Shown in pieces: positions 29,364 through 37,626 of a stretch of 45,658 bases of DNA. The position numbers were made by a program, and so were the translations under genes. The notes below the pieces were generated by a model. The model ran no database searches. It was not told the DNA's origin and saw only the letters and a list, made by a program, of their open reading frames with translations. Position 1 is the stretch's first letter. Every line of letters starts with the position of its first letter. This DNA is from an uncultured Clostridia bacterium (GTDB lineage: Bacteria; Bacillota; Clostridia; Christensenellales; UBA1242): positions 1 to 45,658 of the forward strand of contig CANQRC010000004.1 of the NCBI GenBank assembly GCA_947626155.1, read 5' to 3'.

Positions 29364-30107
29364 TCAGCCGTCCATAATCATTTTGTCCGCAATTAAGGCA
29401 ATGAGTTCGCCATTTGTAGGCTTCTCATTTCTATTATATATCTTCAAACCAAAAATATTGTTAATATTTTCAATTTTGCCCCTGTTCCAAGCCACTTCAA
29501 TGGCATGACGCATCCCTCTTTCAACCTTGCTTGAACTTGTTTCAAAGCGCTCGGCAATGGTTGGATAAAGTTTTTTGGTGATTGAGCCAATAATCTCAGG
29601 CTCCTCCACGGCAAGTTTAACCGCCTCCCTCAAGAATTGGTAGCCTTTGATGTGGGCAGGAATGCCAATACTTATAAATATATTAGAAATTTTCTCGTCA
29701 AGTTGTTTATTCTCATTTTGGGACTTCCCGTTGCTTAGGACCTCAACAATGCGGCTTTCCAAGTTTTCTGGCGAGACAGGTTTCACCATAAAATAACTTG
29801 CGCCCGACTGAATTGCCTTTGTTACAAAGCCACTATGAGAGAGGTTTGAGACAAAGAAAATTTTGGGCATTTTGTCTTTAAGCTGCCTTATTTTTTCAAG
29901 CACGGCAAAGCCGTCAAGGCCAGAGAGCATAACTTCCATAACCAAAACGTCTGGCTTTAAAGAAAGAACGTCTTCGCTCACCTTTTTTCCGTCGGCACTT
30001 GAACCAACAAACTCAAAATTTTCGTTCTGTTTAAAGTAGTTTACAATTTCATCCGTTGTGTCTGCGATGTAAATTTTTGGCAAATTTGTTTCTTTAATCT
30101 TTTCCAT
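29364..30107 (-). CDS. spo0A: Sporulation master regulator Spo0A
   Basis: C-terminal domain TSSSKVERGMRHAIEVAWNRGKIENINNIFGLKIYNRNEKPTNGELIALIADKM; divergent N-terminal receiver. Start trimmed to MEKIKETNLPKIYIADTT (ATG 30105-30107, RBS AAAGGAGA). Confidence 0.95.
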   Translation of the reverse strand: MEKIKETNLPKIYIADTTDEIVNYFKQNENFEFVGSSADGKKVSEDVLSLKPDVLVMEVMLSGLDGFAVLEKIRQLKDKMPKIFFVSNLSHSGFVTKAIQSGASYFMVKPVSPENLESRIVEVLSNGKSQNENKQLDEKISNIFISIGIPAHIKGYQFLREAVKLAVEEPEIIGSITKKLYPTIAERFETSSSKVERGMRHAIEVAWNRGKIENINNIFGLKIYNRNEKPTNGELIALIADKMIMDG

Positions 30108-30193
30108 AAAAATCTCCTTTAAAATAAGTGTTCTGCAAAACAAGAAAAGATTAACACAAAACATCTCAAATAAAAAACGGAAATTTGCTTGAT

Positions 30194-30224
30194 ATTGTCG
30201 CAAGTAAAACAAACTTGTCGAAAC
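30194..30224. promoter_or_regulatory. Two tandem 0A-box-like sequences upstream of spo0A
   Basis: ATTGTCGCAAG (30194-30204) and CTTGTCGAAAC (30214-30224) versus consensus TTTGTCGAAAA; 20-bp register. Confidence 0.55.
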
Positions 30225-30420
30225 AACACAAAAAATTCCAAAGAATAAGAAAATAACAAGAAAATCCTCAACACAAGTCAAAACTTATCAAATTTTGCCT
30301 TACTTTTCTTTTGGAGAAAAGAAAAGTAAGCAAAAGAAAATCAATTACCCTTAACGCGAAGGGACTCATTCTGCTTTTTCTGTCATTCTGAGTATCCCCA
30401 TGCTGTCATTCTGCTCATTG

Positions 30421-30841
30421 TTGTCATCCTGAGCAACGCGAAGGATCTCAACCACTTTTATTGTTGTCATCCTGCATCGCGAAGCAATCTCGCTGACGGG
30501 CTTTCGGGCGTTGGCGCTGCGGAGTGTAACGCAGTCGAAGGATCTCATACCTATTATGAAAAGATTCTTCCTCTCCGCTTCGCTCCGCGTCAGAATGACA
30601 GCAGGGCGGAGATTCCCTCGAAGACGGGCTTTCACATCCCAAATCGGCCATAAAATTTTGGAGAGAAAGGGCTTTGCCTGCTCTTCAAAATTTTATGGCA
30701 CTTCTACCGATGAAAAATGTCCAGCGGAATTTTTCGAGGTGCGGAAAGGGGTCTTTGTGGGGAAAACGAATTTTAGCGGTTAAAAAAGCACAGCAGTTGC
30801 TGTGCTTTTTGTGTCCGCGTCAAAAATTCTAGTTGTCCCCA
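30421..30841. repeat. Mosaic intergenic repeat element, copy 1 (downstream of rpsI)
   Basis: Shares ordered modules with 43741..44356: TTGTCATCCTGAGCAACGCGAAGGATCTCAACCACTT, GCCATAAAATTTTGGAGAGAAAGGGCTTTGCC, GGGAAAACGAATTTTAGCGG, TGTCCGCGTCAAAAATTCTAG. Confidence 0.75.
30782..30811 (-). terminator. Intrinsic terminator downstream of rpsI
   Basis: Minus strand AAAAAGCACAGCAACTGCTGTGCTTTTTT. Confidence 0.8.
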
Positions 30842-30849
30842 CACCCACA

Positions 30850-31257
30850 TTATCTCTTTGAGAATTGTGGTGCTTTTCTTGCTTTTTTGAGGCCGTATTT
30901 CTTTCTTTCCTTCATTCTTGGGTCACGAGTAAGGAAGCCAGCGTCTTTAAGTTCTTTCCTGTAAGTTTCGTTTGAAAGAACAAGCGCTCTTGCAATGCCG
31001 TGGCAGATTGCCCCAGCCTGTCCAGAAATTCCGCCGCCAACAACATTGACAGAGATGTCAAATTTGTCAGCAGTTCCTGTAAGAGCAAGTGGTTGTTTAG
31101 CAATTAAAAGAAGTGTGTCTCTTTGAAGATATTCAGCAACATCTTTTCCATTGACCTCAAACTTACCTGTTCCAGCAGTCAAGCGAACTCTTGCGATTGA
31201 TTTTTTTCTTCTTCCCGTAGCAACAAAAGTGCCTTTGTTTTGTTTCTTTTCAGCCAT
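30850..31257 (-). CDS. rpsI: 30S ribosomal protein S9
   Basis: [29 protein letters not shown] ... [24 protein letters not shown]. Confidence 0.98.
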   Translation of the reverse strand: MAEKKQNKGTFVATGRRKKSIARVRLTAGTGKFEVNGKDVAEYLQRDTLLLIAKQPLALTGTADKFDISVNVVGGGISGQAGAICHGIARALVLSNETYRKELKDAGFLTRDPRMKERKKYGLKKARKAPQFSKR

Positions 31258-31700
31258 TATTCAATCACTCCTTTTAAGGTAATAAGTTCTGGGTTTTGAG
31301 CCTGTTGTTTATGATTTGCGTCTTTGTAAACATGAAGTCTTGTGAATTGTTTTCTTCCCAAAGTTGTTTTTGGAAGCATTCCCTTAACTGCAAGTTCAAT
31401 TGCTCTGTCAGACTTTTCAGCCATCATTCTGTCATATCCAACTTCTTTAAGTCCGCCAATGTAACCTGTGTGGTAACGGTGAACTTTTTGCTCTAATTTC
31501 TTGCCTGTAAGCACAACCTTGTCAGAGTTGATAACAACAACAAAGTCTCCTGTATCAACATGAGGTGTGTAAATTGTTTTATTTTTTCCAGTCAAAATGT
31601 CGGCAACTTGGCTAGCAAGGCGTCCAAGTGGCATATTGGTGGCGTCAACAAGATACCATTTCCTTTCGACAGTGGCTGGATTTGCCATATAAGTTTTCAT
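31257..31700 (-). CDS. rplM: 50S ribosomal protein L13
   Basis: [62 protein letters not shown]. Confidence 0.98.
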   Translation of the reverse strand: MKTYMANPATVERKWYLVDATNMPLGRLASQVADILTGKNKTIYTPHVDTGDFVVVINSDKVVLTGKKLEQKVHRYHTGYIGGLKEVGYDRMMAEKSDRAIELAVKGMLPKTTLGRKQFTRLHVYKDANHKQQAQNPELITLKGVIE

Positions 31701-31714
31701 TTTGTTCTCCTAAA

Positions 31715-31790
31715 AATTATTGCACAACACTTTGCCAGTATAAGGTCATGCGGTCAAACCTAAAAACGCGAATTTCATTGGGGCTAACAA
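31715..31790 (-). promoter_or_regulatory. Probable ribosomal protein L13 leader RNA
   Basis: Minus strand GGTTTGACCGCATGACCTTATACTGGCAAAGTGTTGTGCAATAA directly upstream of rplM; resembles the known Firmicutes L13 leader from memory, not scored with a covariance model. Confidence 0.5.
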
Positions 31791-31821
31791 TAAAAACGCC
31801 TTTTTAAGCAAAGACGTTTAT

Positions 31822-31850
31822 ATTTTATAGATTTAAACATTATTTGTCAA
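31822..31850 (-). promoter_or_regulatory. Putative sigma-A promoter of rplM-rpsI
   Basis: Minus strand TTGACA-N17-TAAAAT. Confidence 0.75.
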
Positions 31851-31876
31851 GTGTTTATTCAAAATTTCTTGAAAAA

Positions 31877-32518
31877 TTATGCAAAAGCCCTCTCTGTTTG
31901 GGTTTGTATCTTTGTGGCAGCCACTGTTGAGATGCCCTCGGCGTGCATTTTGTCGTTTTGAATAAGTTTTGCATAAGCAATGTTGAGGTTCACAAGGCTA
32001 TTGAAAATTGTTTGCTTGTCCTCAAGTGAGCCTTCCCCACCAAGATAGTCCGCAATTCTTTTGTCAATTGCGTCCTCATATGTAGCGGCAAGTTTGTTTA
32101 ATTTATAATTTTCTTCCAAGGTGTTTTTAACTTCCCCAAACTTCATTTTTTCATACACGCTTCCAACAAGAGGCGTCATTTCATTCAAAAGCATCAAAAG
32201 CCCCTTTTCAGTTGCCATGGTAAGGCGGCTTAAATCTTTAATCTCGCTCACGCAGTTGTCCATGATGGTTTGAAGTGCGGCAGAATAATCCCCGCCCTTT
32301 TCAACATCCTGCAAAATTTGCGAGAGGTCCTTTCTAAAAAAGTCGGATGGCTTTTCTTTCTTTTGAATAAGAAAGTTTCTATTATATTTTGTAAGCATAT
32401 ATAAATAGTTAGATTGTGCCTGCTTCAAGCCCACAATCATCTGCCCGTCCTTGTAAACAGGTTTGATATGTCCTGCATCATCAAAATCCATCAATCCATA
32501 CATATTTACAAAACTCAT
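31877..32518 (-). CDS. Hypothetical protein (213 aa)
   Basis: ORF with RBS AAAGGAGA; no family recognised. Confidence 0.7.
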   Translation of the reverse strand: MSFVNMYGLMDFDDAGHIKPVYKDGQMIVGLKQAQSNYLYMLTKYNRNFLIQKKEKPSDFFRKDLSQILQDVEKGGDYSAALQTIMDNCVSEIKDLSRLTMATEKGLLMLLNEMTPLVGSVYEKMKFGEVKNTLEENYKLNKLAATYEDAIDKRIADYLGGEGSLEDKQTIFNSLVNLNIAYAKLIQNDKMHAEGISTVAATKIQTQTERAFA

Positions 32519-32661
32519 AGCACACTCTCCTTTTATCTGTTTTCATTTTAACACAACAAAATGAATAAACCAAACAATTTTTGAATATTTATTCATTTTT
32601 TTGAAAAAATTTTTCTATGAATTTTGTAAAATCAATATATTGTGTAGTTAAAATTTTTGAA

Positions 32662-34065
32662 CTACTTTATGTTGTCTGGGAAGTCATTTTCAAAAAGCAC
32701 AACATCGCCCTTTTGAATAATTTTTTTTAAAATTTCCTGTTGTTGAAGCCGCGTTTTGGCAAAATAAATCTCAGGAACATCTGCCGCGCCAGAGAAAAGC
32801 GCCTCCCTGTTCGTCTCGTTCATAATCACAAAAATGTCACAAACTTTGCCTGCCATTTTTCCAACCTCAACATTGGCAGAGTATTGTTCTTTTCCAAGTT
32901 CCACAATCCCCGGCGACACCAAAATTTTGCGCCCCGGAAAACTTGAAAGCACCGTGAGCGCCTCCTTGAAGCCGTCGAGGTTGGAGTTGTAACTGTCATC
33001 CAAACAGGTTATAAAATCGGTCTTAATAAGTTCCAAGCGGTGGGCAATCGGGCTTGCGTTCTCAATTCCCCTGACAATTCCAAACACAGTCTCCCCCAAA
33101 AGGTAAGCCATGGAGGCTGCCACAACAATGTTGTCAATGTTTGCCTTGCCCAAAAGTTTTGTCTTGCAAAAACATTCCTTCCCGTCCAAAACAAGCGTGA
33201 AGTGTGAGCCTTCGGTTGTGCTTTCTATGTTTTTGGCGTAGGCAAAACTGCCCTCCTCACAAACCAAGTACTTCCGCCTTGAAAAACGCTTGTAAAGTTT
33301 TTTGGTTGACTTGCTTTTGCCGTTGAACACAACAAATTCTTTTGCGTTGTCGCAAAGTTCATATTTTGTGTTCTCAATGTTTTCAACGCTTCCAAAAGTT
33401 TGGAGATGGCAGTTTCCAATTGGGGTTAAAATTCCAAAGTCCACGCCCACAAGTTTTGACAAAAACTCAATGTCGCCACTCTGCCTTGCGCCAAACTCCA
33501 CAATAAAAAAGTCGTCGGTCTCTTTCAAATCTTCAAGAATGGTTTTGCAAATCCCCATGGGCGTGTTGAAACTTTTTGGCGTTGCGCAAACATCAAATTC
33601 AACTTTCAAAATGTCATACAAAATATGTTTGGTTGTGGTTTTGCCAAAACTTCCTGTGATGGCAATTTTTTTGCAGCGCATCCTCGAAAGCTTCTTTTTT
33701 GCTTTTCTAATAAAACTTTTTTTAATTAAATTTTCAATTGGAAGAGAGATTAAAAAGGAAAGAAAAATTGTCAGTGGGCTTAAAATTAAAAGAATGGTCG
33801 CGCACAAGAATTGCAGCCAAAAAATTGGAATAATTCCAAAAATCATCAAAAAAATGCCAATTTTTAGCAAAAAATCGCAAAAAAACAGTCTTTTTATGCG
33901 TTTTGTTATGTTTAGCGGCGTTTTATGTCCAAATGCAAAATCAAATTTTATTGTCTTAAAAAGCATATTTTTCAGCTTGTAATTTTCAAGTTGATAGGTT
34001 TTTATGTAAATTAAATCCAGAGCAAAATTCACACAAGAAAACAAAAGCGCATAAACAAAAAACAT
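32662..34065 (-). CDS. murF: MurF-like UDP-N-acetylmuramoyl-tripeptide--D-alanyl-D-alanine ligase with N-terminal membrane segments
   Basis: ITGSFGKTTTKHIL, SFNTPMGICKTIL, SPIAHRLELI, LDDSYNSNLDGFKEAL; hydrophobic N-terminus; RBS GGAGGAAAT. Confidence 0.82.
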   Translation of the reverse strand: MFFVYALLFSCVNFALDLIYIKTYQLENYKLKNMLFKTIKFDFAFGHKTPLNITKRIKRLFFCDFLLKIGIFLMIFGIIPIFWLQFLCATILLILSPLTIFLSFLISLPIENLIKKSFIRKAKKKLSRMRCKKIAITGSFGKTTTKHILYDILKVEFDVCATPKSFNTPMGICKTILEDLKETDDFFIVEFGARQSGDIEFLSKLVGVDFGILTPIGNCHLQTFGSVENIENTKYELCDNAKEFVVFNGKSKSTKKLYKRFSRRKYLVCEEGSFAYAKNIESTTEGSHFTLVLDGKECFCKTKLLGKANIDNIVVAASMAYLLGETVFGIVRGIENASPIAHRLELIKTDFITCLDDSYNSNLDGFKEALTVLSSFPGRKILVSPGIVELGKEQYSANVEVGKMAGKVCDIFVIMNETNREALFSGAADVPEIYFAKTRLQQQEILKKIIQKGDVVLFENDFPDNIK

Positions 34066-34074
34066 ATTTCCTCC

Positions 34075-34791
34075 TTAGTTTAAAAAGTTTTTTAACGCCG
34101 CCACAAATTCAAGCCGCTTGTCAATAAAGCAAAAGTGTCCGCAGCCCGGCAAAAGCAAAAGCTTGCTGTTTTTTATTTTTTTGTTCAACTTTTTTGCCAT
34201 GTAAACGGGCGTCACATCATCCTCCTCCCCAAAAACAATAAGTGTCTCGGCGGTGATGAAAGGCAAAAAGTCGTCAAGGTGGGTGTTCACAACGCTGGTG
34301 AAAATTTTCCTCATGTTCTCCGGCAGGGCAAGATAGTCAGTGCTGCCACATTTTGAGGTGTCCATGCCAAACTTTTTCTTGAATTTGTATGTCCAAACTT
34401 TAAGATAATAACTTGGCTTGCGCTTGGGCTTCAAGCCGGCGCTGTCCACGAGCACAAGTTTGTTTGTCTGCGCCTTGCAAACCGCTGCCATGATGATTGC
34501 CACACGCCCTCCAAAAGAATGCCCAATAAGGTTGAACTTTTTAATATTGAGATGTTGGCATAAAGATATGACCATGTTTGCATATGTAAAAATTGTCCAA
34601 TCGCGGATGTCTTTGCTGCTTCTTCCAAAAGGCGGAAAATCCACAAACAAGCAACTTCCACTTACGGCTTTGTTTGAAAACATCAAACTTTTGTGGTCAC
34701 ACCCCCACCCGTGCAGAAAGATGTTTACAACTTCGCTTTTGCGGTCAAAAAACCTATAAAAAATTGTTGCGTCACGAAAGTTTTTGTTCAT
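34075..34791 (-). CDS. Alpha/beta hydrolase
   Basis: FLHGWGCDHKS, nucleophile elbow GHSFGG, FGEEDDVTP, PGCGHFCFID. Confidence 0.88.
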   Translation of the reverse strand: MNKNFRDATIFYRFFDRKSEVVNIFLHGWGCDHKSLMFSNKAVSGSCLFVDFPPFGRSSKDIRDWTIFTYANMVISLCQHLNIKKFNLIGHSFGGRVAIIMAAVCKAQTNKLVLVDSAGLKPKRKPSYYLKVWTYKFKKKFGMDTSKCGSTDYLALPENMRKIFTSVVNTHLDDFLPFITAETLIVFGEEDDVTPVYMAKKLNKKIKNSKLLLLPGCGHFCFIDKRLEFVAALKNFLN

Positions 34792-34800
34792 AAATCCATT

Positions 34801-36078
34801 TTATGTAATAAATTGTTTTTTGTGAAGGATGTCGGGCAGGTCGCCTGCGCCCAAAAACAAAAGCACCGGATTTTGCCCTTTTAAACTTTCGAGGAATGCG
34901 CTCAAATCCTCAAAACAATCAAAATATCTCGCGTTTTTGTTGAACTTAAAAACTTCCTCGCAAAGGTCTTGGCTGCTAAGCCCCTCGCTTGGCTTCTCCC
35001 TTGCGGAATAGGTTTTGAAAAACAGCGGAGTGTCCACCTTTTTAAAAACTGTCACAAAGTCGCCCAAGAGACTTTGCGTTCGTGAATAAGTATGCGGCTG
35101 AAAAATTGTCACAAGGCGGCGCTTTTTAAAAATTTTCTGCGCAGTTTTAATTGCCTTTTCAATTTCGGTTGGATGGTGCGCATAATCACAAAAAACGGTT
35201 TCAAAGTCGGGCGAATTCACCTTTTCAAAGCGCGTGTGCGTTCCCAAAAAACTTTCCAGCCCCTGCTTGATAAAACAGTCATCAATTCCAAGTTTTTTGC
35301 AGGCAAGATAAGCATAAATGCAGTTTTCCTTGTTCACCTCTTCGCACAGGTGCAAATGCAGGTGCATAATTTTTTCGCTTCCATCAAATAGGTTAAAAAT
35401 TAGGCCGCCGCTTTTGTCGTGCCTCACATTTTTTGCGCAAATGCCGCCAAAATCTTCAATCACATAGGTGCATCTTTTCTTAAACTTTTCAAACGCCTCT
35501 TTTTCATTTGAAAAGGTCTTAAAAAAATCCAAATGCTCCTTTTCAACATTGGTCACAATACCAAGAAATGGGCGAAGAAACAAAAAGTTGTTGTGATATT
35601 CGCAGGCCTCCGTGACAAAAAATTCCTTTTCTCCAATTTGGAAGTTTTTGTTGTCCAAAATTTTATAGCCGCCAAGGTGCAAAGTGGGCTTCTTGCCTGC
35701 AACAGAAAGAATGTTCTCAATCATGGCGGTTGTGGTGGTTTTCCCGTGCGAGCCCGCCACCGCCACAACTTTTTCATAATCCCCACTTATTTCTCCCAGA
35801 AGTTGGCCACGGGAGATGATTTTTTTGTTCAGTTTCTTCGCCAAAACAAAATGCGGGTCGTCATCTTTAATTGCGGCGGAACGCACAATCACATCCGCGC
35901 CAGCAATCCCCTCTTCGTTAAGCCCAAAATCCACCGCAATGCCATTTCCCGCCAAAATGTCTGTGCCACGCCCCTGCCTTTCGTCGCTTCCGCTCACCCA
36001 AAAGCCCTTGTTTTTCAAAAGAATTGCAAGTGCAGACATGGAAACTCCGCCAATGCCAAGAAAATAATATCTTTTCAT
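34801..36078 (-). CDS. murC: UDP-N-acetylmuramate--L-alanine ligase
   Basis: YFLGIGGVSMSALAILLKNKGFWVSGSDE, VAGSHGKTTTTAMI, YAHHPTEIEKAI, FQPHTYSRTQSLL. Confidence 0.95.
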   Translation of the reverse strand: MKRYYFLGIGGVSMSALAILLKNKGFWVSGSDERQGRGTDILAGNGIAVDFGLNEEGIAGADVIVRSAAIKDDDPHFVLAKKLNKKIISRGQLLGEISGDYEKVVAVAGSHGKTTTTAMIENILSVAGKKPTLHLGGYKILDNKNFQIGEKEFFVTEACEYHNNFLFLRPFLGIVTNVEKEHLDFFKTFSNEKEAFEKFKKRCTYVIEDFGGICAKNVRHDKSGGLIFNLFDGSEKIMHLHLHLCEEVNKENCIYAYLACKKLGIDDCFIKQGLESFLGTHTRFEKVNSPDFETVFCDYAHHPTEIEKAIKTAQKIFKKRRLVTIFQPHTYSRTQSLLGDFVTVFKKVDTPLFFKTYSAREKPSEGLSSQDLCEEVFKFNKNARYFDCFEDLSAFLESLKGQNPVLLFLGAGDLPDILHKKQFIT

Positions 36079-36129
36079 AGTCTTGTTTATGAAATTTTTA
36101 AAATTTTATTGTCAAATGCTTAAAATGTT

Positions 36130-36157
36130 TTGTAAAAATTTTGCTTGATGCTATAAT
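36130..36157 (+). promoter_or_regulatory. Putative sigma-A promoter of spoVG
   Basis: TTGTAA-N16-TATAAT. Confidence 0.5.
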
Positions 36158-36204
36158 GATATTGACCTTGAAAAGGTTAATTTAAAAAAGGAAGGTAAAA
36201 GAAC

Positions 36205-36474
36205 TTGAAAATTACGGACATTAGAGTTAGGATTGTAAACAACGGAAACGACAAACTCAAAGCAGTTGCATCAATCACAATTGATGACGAACTTGTGGTT
36301 CACGACATCAAAGTGATAAACGGCAAAGATGGTTACTTTCTTTCAATGCCAAGCAGAAAGACGACCGAAGGCGAGTTTAAAGACATTGTTCACCCAATCA
36401 AGACAGAAGTTAGAGAAATGTTGAAAGAAAAAATTCTTGCCGCATACGAAGAAGCACTCAAAACCCAAGAATAA
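36205..36474 (+). CDS. spoVG: SpoVG family regulator
   Basis: MKITDIRVRIVNNGNDKLKAVASITIDDELVVHDIKVINGKDGYFLSMPSRK. A TTG just upstream of the ATG-equivalent may be the true start. Confidence 0.96.
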   Translation: MKITDIRVRIVNNGNDKLKAVASITIDDELVVHDIKVINGKDGYFLSMPSRKTTEGEFKDIVHPIKTEVREMLKEKILAAYEEALKTQE

Positions 36475-36476
36475 AG

Positions 36477-36507
36477 ATAAAACCGCTCGAAAGAGTGGTT
36501 TTTTATT
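36477..36507 (+). terminator. Intrinsic terminator after spoVG
   Basis: AAAACCGCTC-GAAA-GAGTGGTTTTTTAT. Confidence 0.75.
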
Positions 36508-36539
36508 GTAAAAAAACAAAAATTTGCAAAAAATTATTA

Positions 36540-36568
36540 TTGACAACACAATAATTATGGGTTATAAT
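36540..36568 (+). promoter_or_regulatory. Perfect consensus sigma-A promoter of the DHH gene
   Basis: TTGACA-N17-TATAAT. Confidence 0.85.
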
Positions 36569-36581
36569 ACGCTTAGGAGAT

Positions 36582-37607
36582 ATGATTATGAAGAAAGTTC
36601 TTTTATTTACACACGGAATTGATATTGACGGCTACGGTTGTGCAATTTTGGCAAAACTCGCTTTTGGCAATGATGTTGAGATACATTATGCCGACAATTT
36701 TGAACTTGACGAAAAATTTGCTCAGCGCGTTTATGGTGTTTCTGCCAAGCAAGTTTTGGAAGATACTGCCGACAAAAAACACCTTTTTGAAACTGCCAAG
36801 ACAAATTTGCAAGATTTTGAGAAAATTTACATAACTGACCACTGTTTAAGTTATCCACTTTGTCAGTTTGTGGATGAAGACAAAGAAACCGTTTCAAAAC
36901 TTCTTGTTTTAGACCACCATGAATCTCGCAAGGCCGAACAAGGAAAATTTGACTGGGTTAAAATTGTTGAAAATATAAGAGAAAACAATAAGGCTTGCGG
37001 GACAAATTTGTTTTATTTCCACCTGATAAATCAAGGAAAAATTTTCCCATCCTACGCAATTGCAAGATGGGCAAGGCTTACCACTCTTTGCGACACTTGG
37101 ACATGGAAAGGCTCTCCTTGTGAAGATGATTGCATTAAACTTGACATCTTGGGAAAAGCCCTTGGCAGAGAAAAATATGTTGAACATTTTACAGAAAAAC
37201 TGTTTAAAGAGATGTCAAAATCTCAGCCTTCTTTTGAGTTTTCGTCTGAAGAAAAGAATTTGATTGAAGAATATCAAGTTGCATATTCTAAAAAGCTGGA
37301 TGAATATGTGTCAAAAATAAAAATAGTTGACTTTGATGGAATGAAAGCCGGATTTGTGCATATAAAGGATTTGTTCAAAAATGATATTGCTGAAAAGGTC
37401 CGCTCCTTGCCTCTCGCACAAAAAGTTGACTTTTTGCTTATGCCTGTTGACGACAGAGAAAGTGTCTCTCTTCGCAACATAAACCCAAATTGTGACGTTT
37501 CAAAAATTGCGCAAGCACATGGCGGCGGCGGACACTTTGCAGCGGCAAGCATTCCAAAAGAAAATTTGAAAGGACTTGTTGACGACAAAAATCTTGGAGC
37601 CAATTAG
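36582..37607 (+). CDS. DHH family phosphoesterase
   Basis: LLFTHGIDIDGYGCAIL, ITDHCLSYP, VLDHHES, DHHA1-like C-terminus HGGGGHFAAAS. Confidence 0.9.
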   Translation: MIMKKVLLFTHGIDIDGYGCAILAKLAFGNDVEIHYADNFELDEKFAQRVYGVSAKQVLEDTADKKHLFETAKTNLQDFEKIYITDHCLSYPLCQFVDEDKETVSKLLVLDHHESRKAEQGKFDWVKIVENIRENNKACGTNLFYFHLINQGKIFPSYAIARWARLTTLCDTWTWKGSPCEDDCIKLDILGKALGREKYVEHFTEKLFKEMSKSQPSFEFSSEEKNLIEEYQVAYSKKLDEYVSKIKIVDFDGMKAGFVHIKDLFKNDIAEKVRSLPLAQKVDFLLMPVDDRESVSLRNINPNCDVSKIAQAHGGGGHFAAASIPKENLKGLVDDKNLGAN

Positions 37608-37626
37608 TTTAGGAGATTTACAGTCT

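Noticed and set aside
30366-30783. ORFs 30366-30635, 30448-30651 and 30511-30783
   Set aside because: Translations of the intergenic repeat element (EILRVAQDDN-type peptides), not genes.
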